64,000 bases of DNA. Source: UBA2882 sp045542735 (GTDB lineage: Bacteria > Bacillota > Clostridia > Lachnospirales > Lachnospiraceae). The DNA is taken from NCBI GenBank assembly GCA_045542735.1, contig JAZQLQ010000026.1, positions 372,001 to 436,000 of the forward strand. The letters are read 5' to 3'. Every line of letters begins with the position of its first letter. Position 1 is the first letter of the stretch. Shown piece after piece: positions 9,219 to 18,320 of this stretch. The notes under the pieces were generated by a model, which searched no databases, was not told the origin of the DNA, and saw only the letters and a program-made list of their open reading frames with translations. The position numbers and the translations under genes were made by a program.

Positions 9219-10622
9219 ATGAAGAGATTTATGGATCAAGACTTTTTGCTGACAACGGACACGGCGAAAAAACTGTATCATGAATATGCGGCAGTTATGC
9301 CTGTTTTGGATTATCACTGCCATATCGTTCCCAGAGAAATTTATGAAGATCGCAAATTTGACAATATCACACAGGTGTGGCTTGGAGCCGATCATTATAA
9401 GTGGCGCCAGATGCGTTCCAATGGTGTGGAAGAAAAGTACATCACAGGTGATGCAAGTGACCGCGAAAAATTTCAAAAGTGGGCAGAGACATTGGAGATG
9501 GCAATCGGCAATCCCTTATATCATTGGAGCCACTTGGAACTGCAACGATACTTCGGATATGAGGGTTATTTGAACGGGGATACAGCAGAAGAGGTTTGGA
9601 ACCTTTGTAATGAAAAGTTGCAAAACGGACTATCTGCCAGAAAATTAATCGAGATGTCCAATGTGACGTTGGTGTGTACAACCGATGATCCGATTGACAC
9701 CTTGGAGTGGCATCAGAAAATCAAGGCAGATGAAAGTTTTCAAGTGCAGGTGCTTCCTGCATGGAGACCGGAGCGTGCCATGAATGCGGACAAGGCTGAT
9801 TACTTGGATTATTTACAAGAGTTAAGTCGGGTCAGCGGCGTAGAAGTAAAAGATTTTGTTTCCTTGATAGAAGCCTTGAAAAAACGCTTGGATTACTTTG
9901 GGGATAATGGTTGTACAATTTCCGATCACAGTCTGGAGTATGTGATGTATGCGCCTGCATCAGAGGAAGAAGTAGAAAGCATTTTTGCAAAGCGCTTGTC
10001 CGGACAAAAGTTGACATCCGCAGAAAAAAAGAAATTTGAGACCGCTTTTATGCTTGCCTTGGGTAAAGAATACGCCAAGAGAAACTGGGTCATGCAGTTG
10101 CATTTTGGAGTAAAGCGTGATAATAACCAAAAACTGTATCAGGATTTGGGAGCGGATGCAGGAATTGATTGTATCAGCAACTATACACCATCAGACCAAA
10201 TGGCAGACTTTTTGAACGGACTTGCTGTTAGCGGTAGCTTACCAAAAACGATTCTTTATTCCTTAAACCCTATAGATAACGCAGCTATCGGAACAATTAT
10301 CGGATGCTTCCAGGATAGTAGTGTCATAGGAAAAATCCAGCAGGGTAGTGCATGGTGGTTTAATGATAATAAGACGGGCATGATGGAACAAATGACATCC
10401 CTTGCCAATCTGGGACTGCTGGGTAACTTCATCGGTATGCTGACAGATTCCCGAAGCTTCTTGTCTTATACCAGACATGAGTATTTCCGGAGAATTATGT
10501 GCGAACTTATCGGTAGCTGGGTAGAAAACGGAGAGTATCCGGCAGATTATAAAGCACTTGAAAAAATTGTAAAAGGTATTTCATATAACAATGCAGTTGC
10601 TTATTTTGGATTTGATTTATAA
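9219..10622 (+). CDS. uxaC: Glucuronate isomerase UxaC
   Basis: Converts D-glucuronate to D-fructuronate (and galacturonate to tagaturonate), the entry step of the pathway. The protein is 467 residues with the amidohydrolase-like metal motif DYHCHIVPREI near the N-terminus, VCTTDDPIDTLEWH, MQLHFGVKRDNN and LTDSRSFLSYTRHEYFRRI near the end, all family hallmarks. It starts two bases after eda, which supports tight co-expression. With uxuB but no uxaB/uxaA nearby, glucuronate rather than galacturonate is the more likely substrate. Confidence 0.96.
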   Translation: MKRFMDQDFLLTTDTAKKLYHEYAAVMPVLDYHCHIVPREIYEDRKFDNITQVWLGADHYKWRQMRSNGVEEKYITGDASDREKFQKWAETLEMAIGNPLYHWSHLELQRYFGYEGYLNGDTAEEVWNLCNEKLQNGLSARKLIEMSNVTLVCTTDDPIDTLEWHQKIKADESFQVQVLPAWRPERAMNADKADYLDYLQELSRVSGVEVKDFVSLIEALKKRLDYFGDNGCTISDHSLEYVMYAPASEEEVESIFAKRLSGQKLTSAEKKKFETAFMLALGKEYAKRNWVMQLHFGVKRDNNQKLYQDLGADAGIDCISNYTPSDQMADFLNGLAVSGSLPKTILYSLNPIDNAAIGTIIGCFQDSSVIGKIQQGSAWWFNDNKTGMMEQMTSLANLGLLGNFIGMLTDSRSFLSYTRHEYFRRIMCELIGSWVENGEYPADYKALEKIVKGISYNNAVAYFGFDL

Positions 10623-10659
10623 AAATCCAAAAGGCGGAAAGGATATAGGGTGAAAAACT

Positions 10660-11757
10660 ATGAATTTAAATTTAAGACCGGCAGAAGAATGTAAATTTGA
10701 CGCAGTATCATTGGGAGAGGTTATGCTTCGTTTGGATCCCGGTGAAGGAAGAATCCGTACAGCCAGAAGTTTCCGTGCATGGGAAGGCGGCGGAGAGTAC
10801 AATGTAGTACGTGGCCTTCGCAGATGTTTCAAGTTAAATACGGCAGTCATTACTGCTTTTGCCGACAACGAAATCGGTATGTTGATGGAAGATTTTATTT
10901 TACAGGGTGGTGTGGATACATCCCTGATTAAATGGATGAAAACAGACGGTATTGGCAGAACCTGTCGAAACGGCTTGAATTTTACAGAGCGCGGCTTTGG
11001 TATACGTGGAGCAGTGGGATGTTCGGACCGTGCCAATACAGCCATCTCCAAAGCAACTCCGGAGGATTTTGACTTTGAGTATATTTTTGGCACATTGGGA
11101 GTCCGTTGGCTGCATACAGGCGGCATTTATGCGGCACTTTCCGAGCAGTCTTGTGAAACCATACTGGCAGCCATCAAGACAGCAAAGAAATACGGAACCA
11201 TCGTATCCTATGATTTAAATTATCGTCCTTCCATGTGGAGTGCTATCGGCGGACTGGCAAAAGCACAGGAGGTCAATAAAGAGATTGCGAAATATGTAGA
11301 TGTTATGATTGGTAATGAAGAGGATTTCACTGCTTGTCTCGGGTTTGAAATTGAAGGTAATGATGAGAACTTAAAGGAGTTGAACATTGAGGGGTATAAA
11401 AAGATGATCAACGAAGCGGTTAAGACTTATCCAAACTTTAAAGTGGTAGCAACCACACTCCGTGAGGTTAAGACGGCAACTGTCAATGATTGGAGTGCAC
11501 TTTGCTGGGCAGATGGTGAGATTTATAAAGCAAAAGACTATAAGGGACTTGAGATTATGGACCGTGTAGGTGGGGGAGATTCCTTTGCCTCCGGTTTGAT
11601 TTACGGCTTGATGACTACCGGTGATGCAGAGCTGGCGGTAAACTATGGTGCAGCACATGGGGCATTAGCAATGACAACACCCGGTGATACTACCATGGCG
11701 AGCAAAAAAGAAGTGGAAGCTATTATGGGCGGCGCAGGAGCCAGAGTCCAGAGATAG
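10660..11757 (+). CDS. kdgK: 2-keto-3-deoxygluconate kinase (PfkB family)
   Basis: Sugar kinase of the ribokinase/PfkB family, 365 residues, predicted to phosphorylate KDG to KDPG between UxuA and Eda. Visible family features are the N-terminal substrate region (SLGEVMLRLDPGE, AWEGGGEYNVVRGL), SYDLNYRPSMW, the MIGNEEDF motif and the anion-hole/catalytic motif RVGGGDSFASGLIYG with D307 as the probable base. PfkB members are hard to separate by sequence, so the KDG assignment rests mainly on the operon: every other step of the pathway is present here and this one would otherwise be missing. Confidence 0.87.
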   Translation: MNLNLRPAEECKFDAVSLGEVMLRLDPGEGRIRTARSFRAWEGGGEYNVVRGLRRCFKLNTAVITAFADNEIGMLMEDFILQGGVDTSLIKWMKTDGIGRTCRNGLNFTERGFGIRGAVGCSDRANTAISKATPEDFDFEYIFGTLGVRWLHTGGIYAALSEQSCETILAAIKTAKKYGTIVSYDLNYRPSMWSAIGGLAKAQEVNKEIAKYVDVMIGNEEDFTACLGFEIEGNDENLKELNIEGYKKMINEAVKTYPNFKVVATTLREVKTATVNDWSALCWADGEIYKAKDYKGLEIMDRVGGGDSFASGLIYGLMTTGDAELAVNYGAAHGALAMTTPGDTTMASKKEVEAIMGGAGARVQR

Positions 11758-11771
11758 CAGAAGGGGAAACG

Positions 11772-13700
11772 ATGAGAAGGATTCAAAAACTGATGAAGGG
11801 GTGGACCTTCACAGATAGTAGCGGCAATAAGCAGCAATTGGATTTGCCTCATACATGGAATGCCAAAGACGGACAGGATGGCGGCAATGATTATTGGCGC
11901 GGGACTTGTGTGTATGAATTGGAGGTACAAGAGCCGGATTATTCGGCGGAAGAAGTAGTGTATCTGCAATTCCATGGGGTGAATGCTTCTGCAAAAGTAA
12001 TGATAAACGGTACGGAGGTATGTACCCACGATGGAGGTTATTCCACCTTCCGTGCAGACATCACAGCGTATTTAAAAGATAACAATACTTTGACGGTAGA
12101 GGTTGATAACAGTGTTAACGACAGGGTGTACCCACAAAAGGCCGATTTTACTTTTTATGGTGGTATTTACCGGGATGTTGAGTTCCTGATTGTAAATAAA
12201 GAACATTTTGATTTGGATTATTATGGCGGCCCGGGTCTCATGTATACCACTGAGGTAGAAGGGGATGATGCCAAGGTCCATGTCACTACTTTTACAAATG
12301 ACGAGGCCAGAAGAGCAGAGACTGTTACCCGGATTACTTTGCTGGATGCAAAGGGGAAAGAAGTAGCCAAAGCAGAAGGCCATGATGTGGTCTTGGATGT
12401 GCCTCATGTACATTTGTGGGATGGATTGGATGATCCGTATCTGTATTGGATTAAGGCGGAATTAATCAAGGATGGACAGGTAGTGGATGAAAACGGATGC
12501 AATTGCGGTATCCGTACCTTTACCTTTAGCCCCAAAGACGGCTTCCACTTAAATGGGAGACATTATCCCCTCCACGGAGTATCCCGTCATCAGGATTTTA
12601 AGGCCATTGGAAATGCTATCGGCACAGAACAGATGGAAGAGGATATGGAATTGATTCGTGAGGTGGGTGCAAATACCATCCGTCTGGCACATTATCAGCA
12701 CAGTCAGTATTTCTATGATTTGTGCGATAAGGTGGGAATGATTGTATGGGCAGAGATTCCCTACATTTCCGAGCATTTGCCCAACGGACGTGAAAATACC
12801 ATTACGCAGATGACAGAATTGATTGTACAGGCATATAATCATCCCAGTATTGTGACATGGGGAATATCCAATGAGATTACCATATCCGGCGGCAGATACC
12901 GGAAAGATATGTTGGATAATCATAGAGTATTGCAGGAAATGTGCAAGGAAATGGATTCTACAAGACCTACGACATTGGCGTGTTATGCTATGTGCCATCA
13001 TTTTCACCCTGTGGCAAGGATTACAGACTTAGTTGGTTGGAATCTTTATCTTGGATGGTATGTACCGGGATTTTTCTTAAATGACTTGTGGATCAGTTTC
13101 TATCATTTGATTTATCCCAACCGTTGTTTGTGTTATTCGGAGTATGGTGCAGAGGGTATGCCCAACTTACACAGTGCAAAACCCAGACGTGGGGATAATA
13201 CAGAAGAATATCAGTGCAAATATCACGAGTTTATGCTCCGTTGTTTCAAACGCCATCCGTATATGTGGGCAACCTATGTATGGAATATGTTTGATTTCGC
13301 GGCAGATGCAAGAAATCAGGGCGGAGAGCCCGGCATGAACCATAAAGGTTTGGTAACCTTTGACAGAAAAACTAAGAAGGACAGCTTTTATCTTTATAAG
13401 GCATATTGGACAGACAAACCTTTTGTCCACATTGCAGGAAAAAGATATGAGTATCGTACCGAAAAATTTACAGAAGTTACAGTGTATTCCAATCAAAGGG
13501 AGGTTACACTTTACAATAACGGAAAACCCATTGCTACCTGCAAGGGAGAGCATGTGTTTAAGTTTATTGTTCCTATGTACGAGACCAATGAATTGGAGGC
13601 CCGTGCAGGAGAGTGTATGGATAACGCTGTGATTTATAAAACGAAAAAAGCGAAACCGGAGTACAGACTGAAAAAGGGAGACAGTTCAAACTGGATGTAG
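11772..13700 (+). CDS. Glycoside hydrolase family 2, beta-glucuronidase or beta-galactosidase
   Basis: A 642-residue GH2 enzyme with an N-terminal sugar-binding domain (TFTDSSGNKQQLDLPHTWN), an immunoglobulin-like domain and a TIM barrel. The acid/base is E368 in WGISNEIT and the nucleophile E457 in CYSEYGAEG. An N-x-K triplet (N523-H-K525) sits where beta-glucuronidases bind the carboxylate, and the length is near E. coli GUS. Related gut GH2 beta-galactosidases can carry a similar NDKGLVTYDRK stretch, so the motif is not decisive. There is no signal peptide, so it is cytoplasmic. Lying in a glucuronate operon beside a GPH symporter, it probably frees glucuronate from an imported glucuronide. 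Confidence 0.85.
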   Translation: MRRIQKLMKGWTFTDSSGNKQQLDLPHTWNAKDGQDGGNDYWRGTCVYELEVQEPDYSAEEVVYLQFHGVNASAKVMINGTEVCTHDGGYSTFRADITAYLKDNNTLTVEVDNSVNDRVYPQKADFTFYGGIYRDVEFLIVNKEHFDLDYYGGPGLMYTTEVEGDDAKVHVTTFTNDEARRAETVTRITLLDAKGKEVAKAEGHDVVLDVPHVHLWDGLDDPYLYWIKAELIKDGQVVDENGCNCGIRTFTFSPKDGFHLNGRHYPLHGVSRHQDFKAIGNAIGTEQMEEDMELIREVGANTIRLAHYQHSQYFYDLCDKVGMIVWAEIPYISEHLPNGRENTITQMTELIVQAYNHPSIVTWGISNEITISGGRYRKDMLDNHRVLQEMCKEMDSTRPTTLACYAMCHHFHPVARITDLVGWNLYLGWYVPGFFLNDLWISFYHLIYPNRCLCYSEYGAEGMPNLHSAKPRRGDNTEEYQCKYHEFMLRCFKRHPYMWATYVWNMFDFAADARNQGGEPGMNHKGLVTFDRKTKKDSFYLYKAYWTDKPFVHIAGKRYEYRTEKFTEVTVYSNQREVTLYNNGKPIATCKGEHVFKFIVPMYETNELEARAGECMDNAVIYKTKKAKPEYRLKKGDSSNWM

Positions 13701-13723
13701 CAAAAAGAAAGGAAATATGGGAT

Positions 13724-16684
13724 ATGCAAGAAACAAAACAGGAAAAGAAGGCTAGAAAAAAAGCCTACAAAAAAGCACGTGGTAAAGCAACCAGACCTTG
13801 GAAAGCCCTGACTTGGATTAGCGGCCCCTTGGCAATCATTTTAAGCATTGCGACTGTAGTAATCGGAATGTTTGATAACACATTTTCCGTGTTTGTGGGA
13901 GGTAACTTCTATACGCTGGAAAATGAAGATGAAAATGCAGTTTATTATGAATCCGATTTTGCAACTGCAGATGAGATGGTAGAGTACGGATTGGATCTGT
14001 GTGAGCAGGTTGAAGCAGAAGGAGCTGCTCTTCTTATGAATGAGAACAACGCTCTTCCTTTAGAGAAAGGGGCTCAGGTCAGCTTGTTCTCCAACTCTTC
14101 CGTAAACTTAGTGTACGGCGGAACCGGTTCCGGTAATATTGACGCTTCCACAGCCAATACCTTAAAGGATTCCATGATAAATGCAGGCTTTGGTGTAAAC
14201 GAGACACTTTGGAACTTCTATTCCGTGGATGCGGCAGATTATTTACGTGTAGTCGGTGGTGTTGTCAGCTTGGAAGCAGCAACTACATCGGAATGTCCTT
14301 GGGACGTATATACAGATGAAGTTAAGGATTCGGTAGCAGCATATGGCGATGCAGCAATCGTGACATTCTCCCGCGTGGGTGGTGAAGGCGCTGATTTGCA
14401 GTATGATGGTGTGAATTACCTTGCTTTAGATGAAAACGAAAAAGAAATGATGAAAAATCTGGCTGCTATGAAAGAGGCAGGTACAGTAGAAAAGATTATT
14501 GTATTAATCAACTCTGCCAACCCCTTGCAGGTAGATTTCCTGAAAAATAATGAATATGGTGTAGATGCATGCCTTTGGGTAGGTGATATTGGTATCTCCG
14601 GTGTAGATGCCATTGGTAAAATTCTTGCAGGTGATGTTAATCCTTCCGGTAGTCTGGTGGATACATACTGCTACGATAACTATTCATCTCCCGCAATGAA
14701 AAACTTCGTGCCGACAGTGTATGAGGGTTATGTAGAAGGTGTGATTCCGGATACTGCAGAAACCTACATGATTTATCAGGAAGGCATTTATGTGGGATAC
14801 AGATACTATGAGACACGTTATGAAGATTACGTTATGGAGACGGGAAATGCCGGTGACTATGCATACAATGATGACGTGGCATTCCCCTTCGGATATGGTC
14901 TCAGTTATACAGATTTTGAATACAGCGATATGTCTGTAGCATACAACGCAGAGACAGATCAGTTTGAAGTATCTGTAACAGTAACAAATACCGGTGATAC
15001 TTATTCCGGTAAAGAAACCGTACAGGTTTATGCACAGTCTCCCTATACAAAATATGATATTGAAAATGGTGTGGAAAAAGCATCTGTAGTACTTTGCGGT
15101 TTTGATAAGACAGATATTTTGGCACCCGGTGCATCTGAGACTTTAACAATCTATGTAGATAAGAGAGATTTGGCTTCTTACGATGCATACGGTACAGGAA
15201 CCTACATTTTGGATGATGGTGATTATTATCTGACAGTGGCTACTGATGCGCATAATGCGGTAAACAATACTTTGGCAGCAAAGGGATATACTGTAGCTAA
15301 CACAAACGGACGTATGGATGTTGACGGTAATGCAGACCTTGCATACAAATGGACAAACAATACATTTGATGCAGAAACTTATGCTACAACATTAAACGGA
15401 ACAGAGATTACCAATCAGCTTTCTGATTCGGATGTTAATTTGAGCCAGGATTTGGATGGACAGACAATCACATATCTGACCCGTAATGACTGGGTTGGTA
15501 CCTATCCTTCCGAAATTGTTCAGTTAAAACTGACTGATAAATTAATTGCAAAGTTGCAGGAAACACAGTATAACGCTGATAATTATGACGCTATGGAAAT
15601 GCCTACTATGGGCGCAGATGGCGACTTGAAACTCTATGACATGATTGGTCTTTCCTATGACGATCCCAAGTGGGAACAGTTGTTAGACCAGATGACCTTT
15701 GATGAAATGGTTACTTTAATCGGAGATTCCTTCCACTGGACCATGCCTGTGGAATCCATCAATGCACCCGGTACACGTGATGAAAACGGACCTCAGGGTC
15801 TGACAGCATCCCTGTTCTCCGGATCCAAGACATTAGAGGCAACTGCTTTTACATCCGAGGACGTTATGGCAGCAACCTTTAATACAGACTTAATGACAGA
15901 AATCGGTAAAGTAATCGGTAATAACTGTTTACAGGCAAATATTGCATGCCTCTATGGCCCCGGTAACAATACTCACAGAACTCCTTATGGCGGACGTAAC
16001 TTTGAGTATTATTCCGAAGATCCTTTCCTGGCAGCAGAGATGTCCAAATATGAAGTGGCAGCTATGGCAGAAAAAGGTGTATTTGTAGTAATGAAACACT
16101 TTGCGTTAAATGACTGTGAGCAGGATCGTATCGGTCTTGGTGTATGGTTAAATGAGCAGGCTGCACGTGAGATTTATTTAAAAGCTTTTCAGGCTCCTGC
16201 AGAAGAAGTGAATGCGGGTATGATGGTAGCGTATACACGTTGGGGCGCAATCTGGTCCGGCGGTAACAAAGGTTTAATGTCCGGTATCCTCCGTGGTGAA
16301 TGGGGACAGAGAGGTCTTAATATTACAGATAACGTGATTACCACTTATGTAAAAGGAACAGATGGTATTATGGCAGGTGGTGTATCTACCTATGATGCAA
16401 TGCTTCCTCATATTTTGAATGAACTTCCTGAGTATAAAGATGATGCAGTTATTGTAAATGCTATGCGCGAAGCTTGTCACCAGACATTATATTCAGTGGC
16501 AAATTCCTGCGGTATGAACGGAGTTGGCCCCGATACCATTGTGCATGCTAAAGGTTTGGTGGTTGTAACGGTATTAAAGACTTGTGCAATTCTCTTTGGT
16601 GCATTGTTTGTAGTATCTCTTGTAATGTGGATTAAGAAAAAACGTACATTCAAAAAGAACTATATATATACACCGGCAGAATAG
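13724..16684 (+). CDS. Membrane-anchored GH3 glycosidase with permuted domain order
   Basis: A 986-residue GH3-family enzyme. The usual order is reversed: the alpha/beta sandwich comes first (about 85-385, GAALLMNENNALPLEKG and VGDIGISGVDAIGKILAGDVNPSG), then a fibronectin-like domain (about 386-510, starting FPFGYGLSYTDF), then the TIM-barrel part (about 650-930, GPGNNTHRTPYGGRNFEYYSED region and VVMKHFALND). The likely nucleophile is the Asp in NITDNV near residue 868. A basic N-terminus with a membrane segment (about 30-50) and a C-terminal segment (about 945-968, followed by KKKRTFKKN) suggest tethering at both ends. Reversed GH3s are known from Ruminococcus albus and Butyrivibrio. Substrate is uncertain (beta-glucoside or beta-xyloside). 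Confidence 0.88.
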   Translation: MQETKQEKKARKKAYKKARGKATRPWKALTWISGPLAIILSIATVVIGMFDNTFSVFVGGNFYTLENEDENAVYYESDFATADEMVEYGLDLCEQVEAEGAALLMNENNALPLEKGAQVSLFSNSSVNLVYGGTGSGNIDASTANTLKDSMINAGFGVNETLWNFYSVDAADYLRVVGGVVSLEAATTSECPWDVYTDEVKDSVAAYGDAAIVTFSRVGGEGADLQYDGVNYLALDENEKEMMKNLAAMKEAGTVEKIIVLINSANPLQVDFLKNNEYGVDACLWVGDIGISGVDAIGKILAGDVNPSGSLVDTYCYDNYSSPAMKNFVPTVYEGYVEGVIPDTAETYMIYQEGIYVGYRYYETRYEDYVMETGNAGDYAYNDDVAFPFGYGLSYTDFEYSDMSVAYNAETDQFEVSVTVTNTGDTYSGKETVQVYAQSPYTKYDIENGVEKASVVLCGFDKTDILAPGASETLTIYVDKRDLASYDAYGTGTYILDDGDYYLTVATDAHNAVNNTLAAKGYTVANTNGRMDVDGNADLAYKWTNNTFDAETYATTLNGTEITNQLSDSDVNLSQDLDGQTITYLTRNDWVGTYPSEIVQLKLTDKLIAKLQETQYNADNYDAMEMPTMGADGDLKLYDMIGLSYDDPKWEQLLDQMTFDEMVTLIGDSFHWTMPVESINAPGTRDENGPQGLTASLFSGSKTLEATAFTSEDVMAATFNTDLMTEIGKVIGNNCLQANIACLYGPGNNTHRTPYGGRNFEYYSEDPFLAAEMSKYEVAAMAEKGVFVVMKHFALNDCEQDRIGLGVWLNEQAAREIYLKAFQAPAEEVNAGMMVAYTRWGAIWSGGNKGLMSGILRGEWGQRGLNITDNVITTYVKGTDGIMAGGVSTYDAMLPHILNELPEYKDDAVIVNAMREACHQTLYSVANSCGMNGVGPDTIVHAKGLVVVTVLKTCAILFGALFVVSLVMWIKKKRTFKKNYIYTPAE

Positions 16685-16696
16685 GAAGGCGATTGT

Positions 16697-18211
16697 ATGA
16701 GTCAGGAAGCGGTAAAAAAAGATACCATCAATAGGGCAAAAATGTACCAGCTGGTACTCTTTCCCTTTAACAATGGTGCGACTAATGTCTACTATATTTT
16801 AACTTTAAATTTCATTGCATATTATGCAAACGGAGTGCTTGGTTTGGCTATGATGTTTGCAACTACGATGGTTACGGTCATGCGTGTCTTTGACGCGGTG
16901 ACCGATCCCATCATCGGTATGCTGATTGATAAGACTGAGACAAAAATCGGTAAATTCCGTCCCTTTATGATTTTGGGAAATGCCATCATGGCACTATCTG
17001 CCGTACTATTGTATTTTGGTACCAGACTGGTTGCTCCGGATATGGCTTGGCTGAAATATACCTTGTTTGTGTTGTTTTACATGCTTTATGTGATTGGATA
17101 TACTTTCCAGACAGCATGTACCCGTTCCGGGCAGACATGTTTGACCAATGATCCCAATCAGCGACCTATGTTTACCATTTTCAATACCATTGCAAGTTTG
17201 ATCGGTATGGGTTTGGTGCAGTTTTTAGCACCGATTCTACAGGGAAAATTAGGTGGATATAATAGTGCAAAGTTTTTTGATTTTATGATTCCCCTTGCCA
17301 TTATAGTTTCTGCAATTTTAACTGTTCTGGCAGTTATCGGCATCTCAGAGAAGGATAGACCGGAATACTATGGTGTGGGCGGCAAGCAGGAGAAAGTAAA
17401 GATTAGTGAGTATCTTGCTATTTTAAAAGTGAACAAAGAGCTGCAGCGATTAATGGTGGCCGGTGCCGGTTGTAAATTGGCATTTTCCATCGCTACTAAT
17501 ATGACGGTTCTTTGCATGCTTTATGGCGCGATGATGAACAATTATGACGGATTGTATCTGCCCATGATGATTGTTGGCTATGTGTTCTCCGCACCTTTCT
17601 TTTTATTGACGGTGCGCACATCCCAAAAGAAGGGACAGAAGGCATCATTAGTACGTTATACAATCATTGCACTGGTAATGTATGTGGGTGTGTTGGTATT
17701 ACTGGCACTGTGGTCACAGGGAAATCCTGCCACATCATTATCCTTAACCAATATCAATATATATACGATTTTATTTATCCTTTTCTTTGGTGTAGGCTAT
17801 GGAGCTTATTACGCGACAGCAGATATGCCTATCCCCATGGTGGCGGATTGTTCTGACTACGAAACCTATCGTTCCGGCCGCTACGTACCCGGCATCATGG
17901 GCACCTTGTTTAGCTTGATAGATAAGTTGGTTAGTGCCCTTGGTTCTACCATTGTGGGTTTTGCTTTGGCAGTTATCGGTATTTCCACTTTGCCTGATGC
18001 AGCCACACCCTATGCACCCGGTATGAAAGGCGTGGTGCTTGTGCTCTTTTGTATTGTTCCTATGTTGGCATGGTTGGCTACATTGTGGGCTATGAAAGGT
18101 TATACGCTCACCGGAGAACGGATGAAAGAGATTCAAGAAATTAACAGTCTGCGTAAAGAGGCTATTGCAGACGGTATGTCGCTGGAAGAAGCCATGGATA
18201 AATGGAAATAA
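16697..18211 (+). CDS. GPH-family glycoside/hexuronide:cation symporter
   Basis: Polytopic transporter of 504 residues with about 12 membrane segments and the glycoside-pentoside-hexuronide family signs: MRVFDAVTDPIIGMLIDKTETKIGKFRPF after the second segment and DCSDYETYRSGRYVPGIMGTLFSL in the second half. It probably couples Na+ or H+ entry to uptake of a glucuronide or related glycoside, feeding the GH2 enzyme and the uronate pathway. It is the last gene of the operon, 12 bases after the GH3 gene and just before a strong terminator. Confidence 0.9.
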   Translation: MSQEAVKKDTINRAKMYQLVLFPFNNGATNVYYILTLNFIAYYANGVLGLAMMFATTMVTVMRVFDAVTDPIIGMLIDKTETKIGKFRPFMILGNAIMALSAVLLYFGTRLVAPDMAWLKYTLFVLFYMLYVIGYTFQTACTRSGQTCLTNDPNQRPMFTIFNTIASLIGMGLVQFLAPILQGKLGGYNSAKFFDFMIPLAIIVSAILTVLAVIGISEKDRPEYYGVGGKQEKVKISEYLAILKVNKELQRLMVAGAGCKLAFSIATNMTVLCMLYGAMMNNYDGLYLPMMIVGYVFSAPFFLLTVRTSQKKGQKASLVRYTIIALVMYVGVLVLLALWSQGNPATSLSLTNINIYTILFILFFGVGYGAYYATADMPIPMVADCSDYETYRSGRYVPGIMGTLFSLIDKLVSALGSTIVGFALAVIGISTLPDAATPYAPGMKGVVLVLFCIVPMLAWLATLWAMKGYTLTGERMKEIQEINSLRKEAIADGMSLEEAMDKWK

Positions 18212-18221
18212 GATTTTAAAT

Positions 18222-18261
18222 AAAAAGTACAGGATAATCGAACGGTTGTTCTGTACTTTTT
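18222..18261 (+). terminator. Terminator after the hexuronate operon
   Basis: An 11-base-pair stem, AAAAAGTACAG (18222-18232) with CTGTACTTTTT (18251-18261), closes an 18-base loop. The A-run before and T-run after would work in either direction. It separates the GPH symporter from uvrB. Confidence 0.8.
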
Positions 18262-18280
18262 CCGTATGTGGTGGTATAAT
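18252..18280 (+). promoter_or_regulatory. Putative uvrB promoter
   Basis: A perfect -10 TATAAT at 18275-18280. The best -35 at 17-base spacing is TGTACT (18252-18257), inside the terminator stem and weak. It lies 40 bases before the uvrB start. No LexA-type GAAC...GTTC box was recognised next to it. Confidence 0.55.
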
Positions 18281-18320
18281 GAGCCGTGTGAGATGAAAAG
18301 ATAAGACAAGGAGGCTTGTG

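Noticed and set aside
11772..13700. Firm naming of the GH2 enzyme as uidA
   Set aside because: The NxK triplet also appears in related GH2 beta-galactosidases, so only the family and the context are secure.
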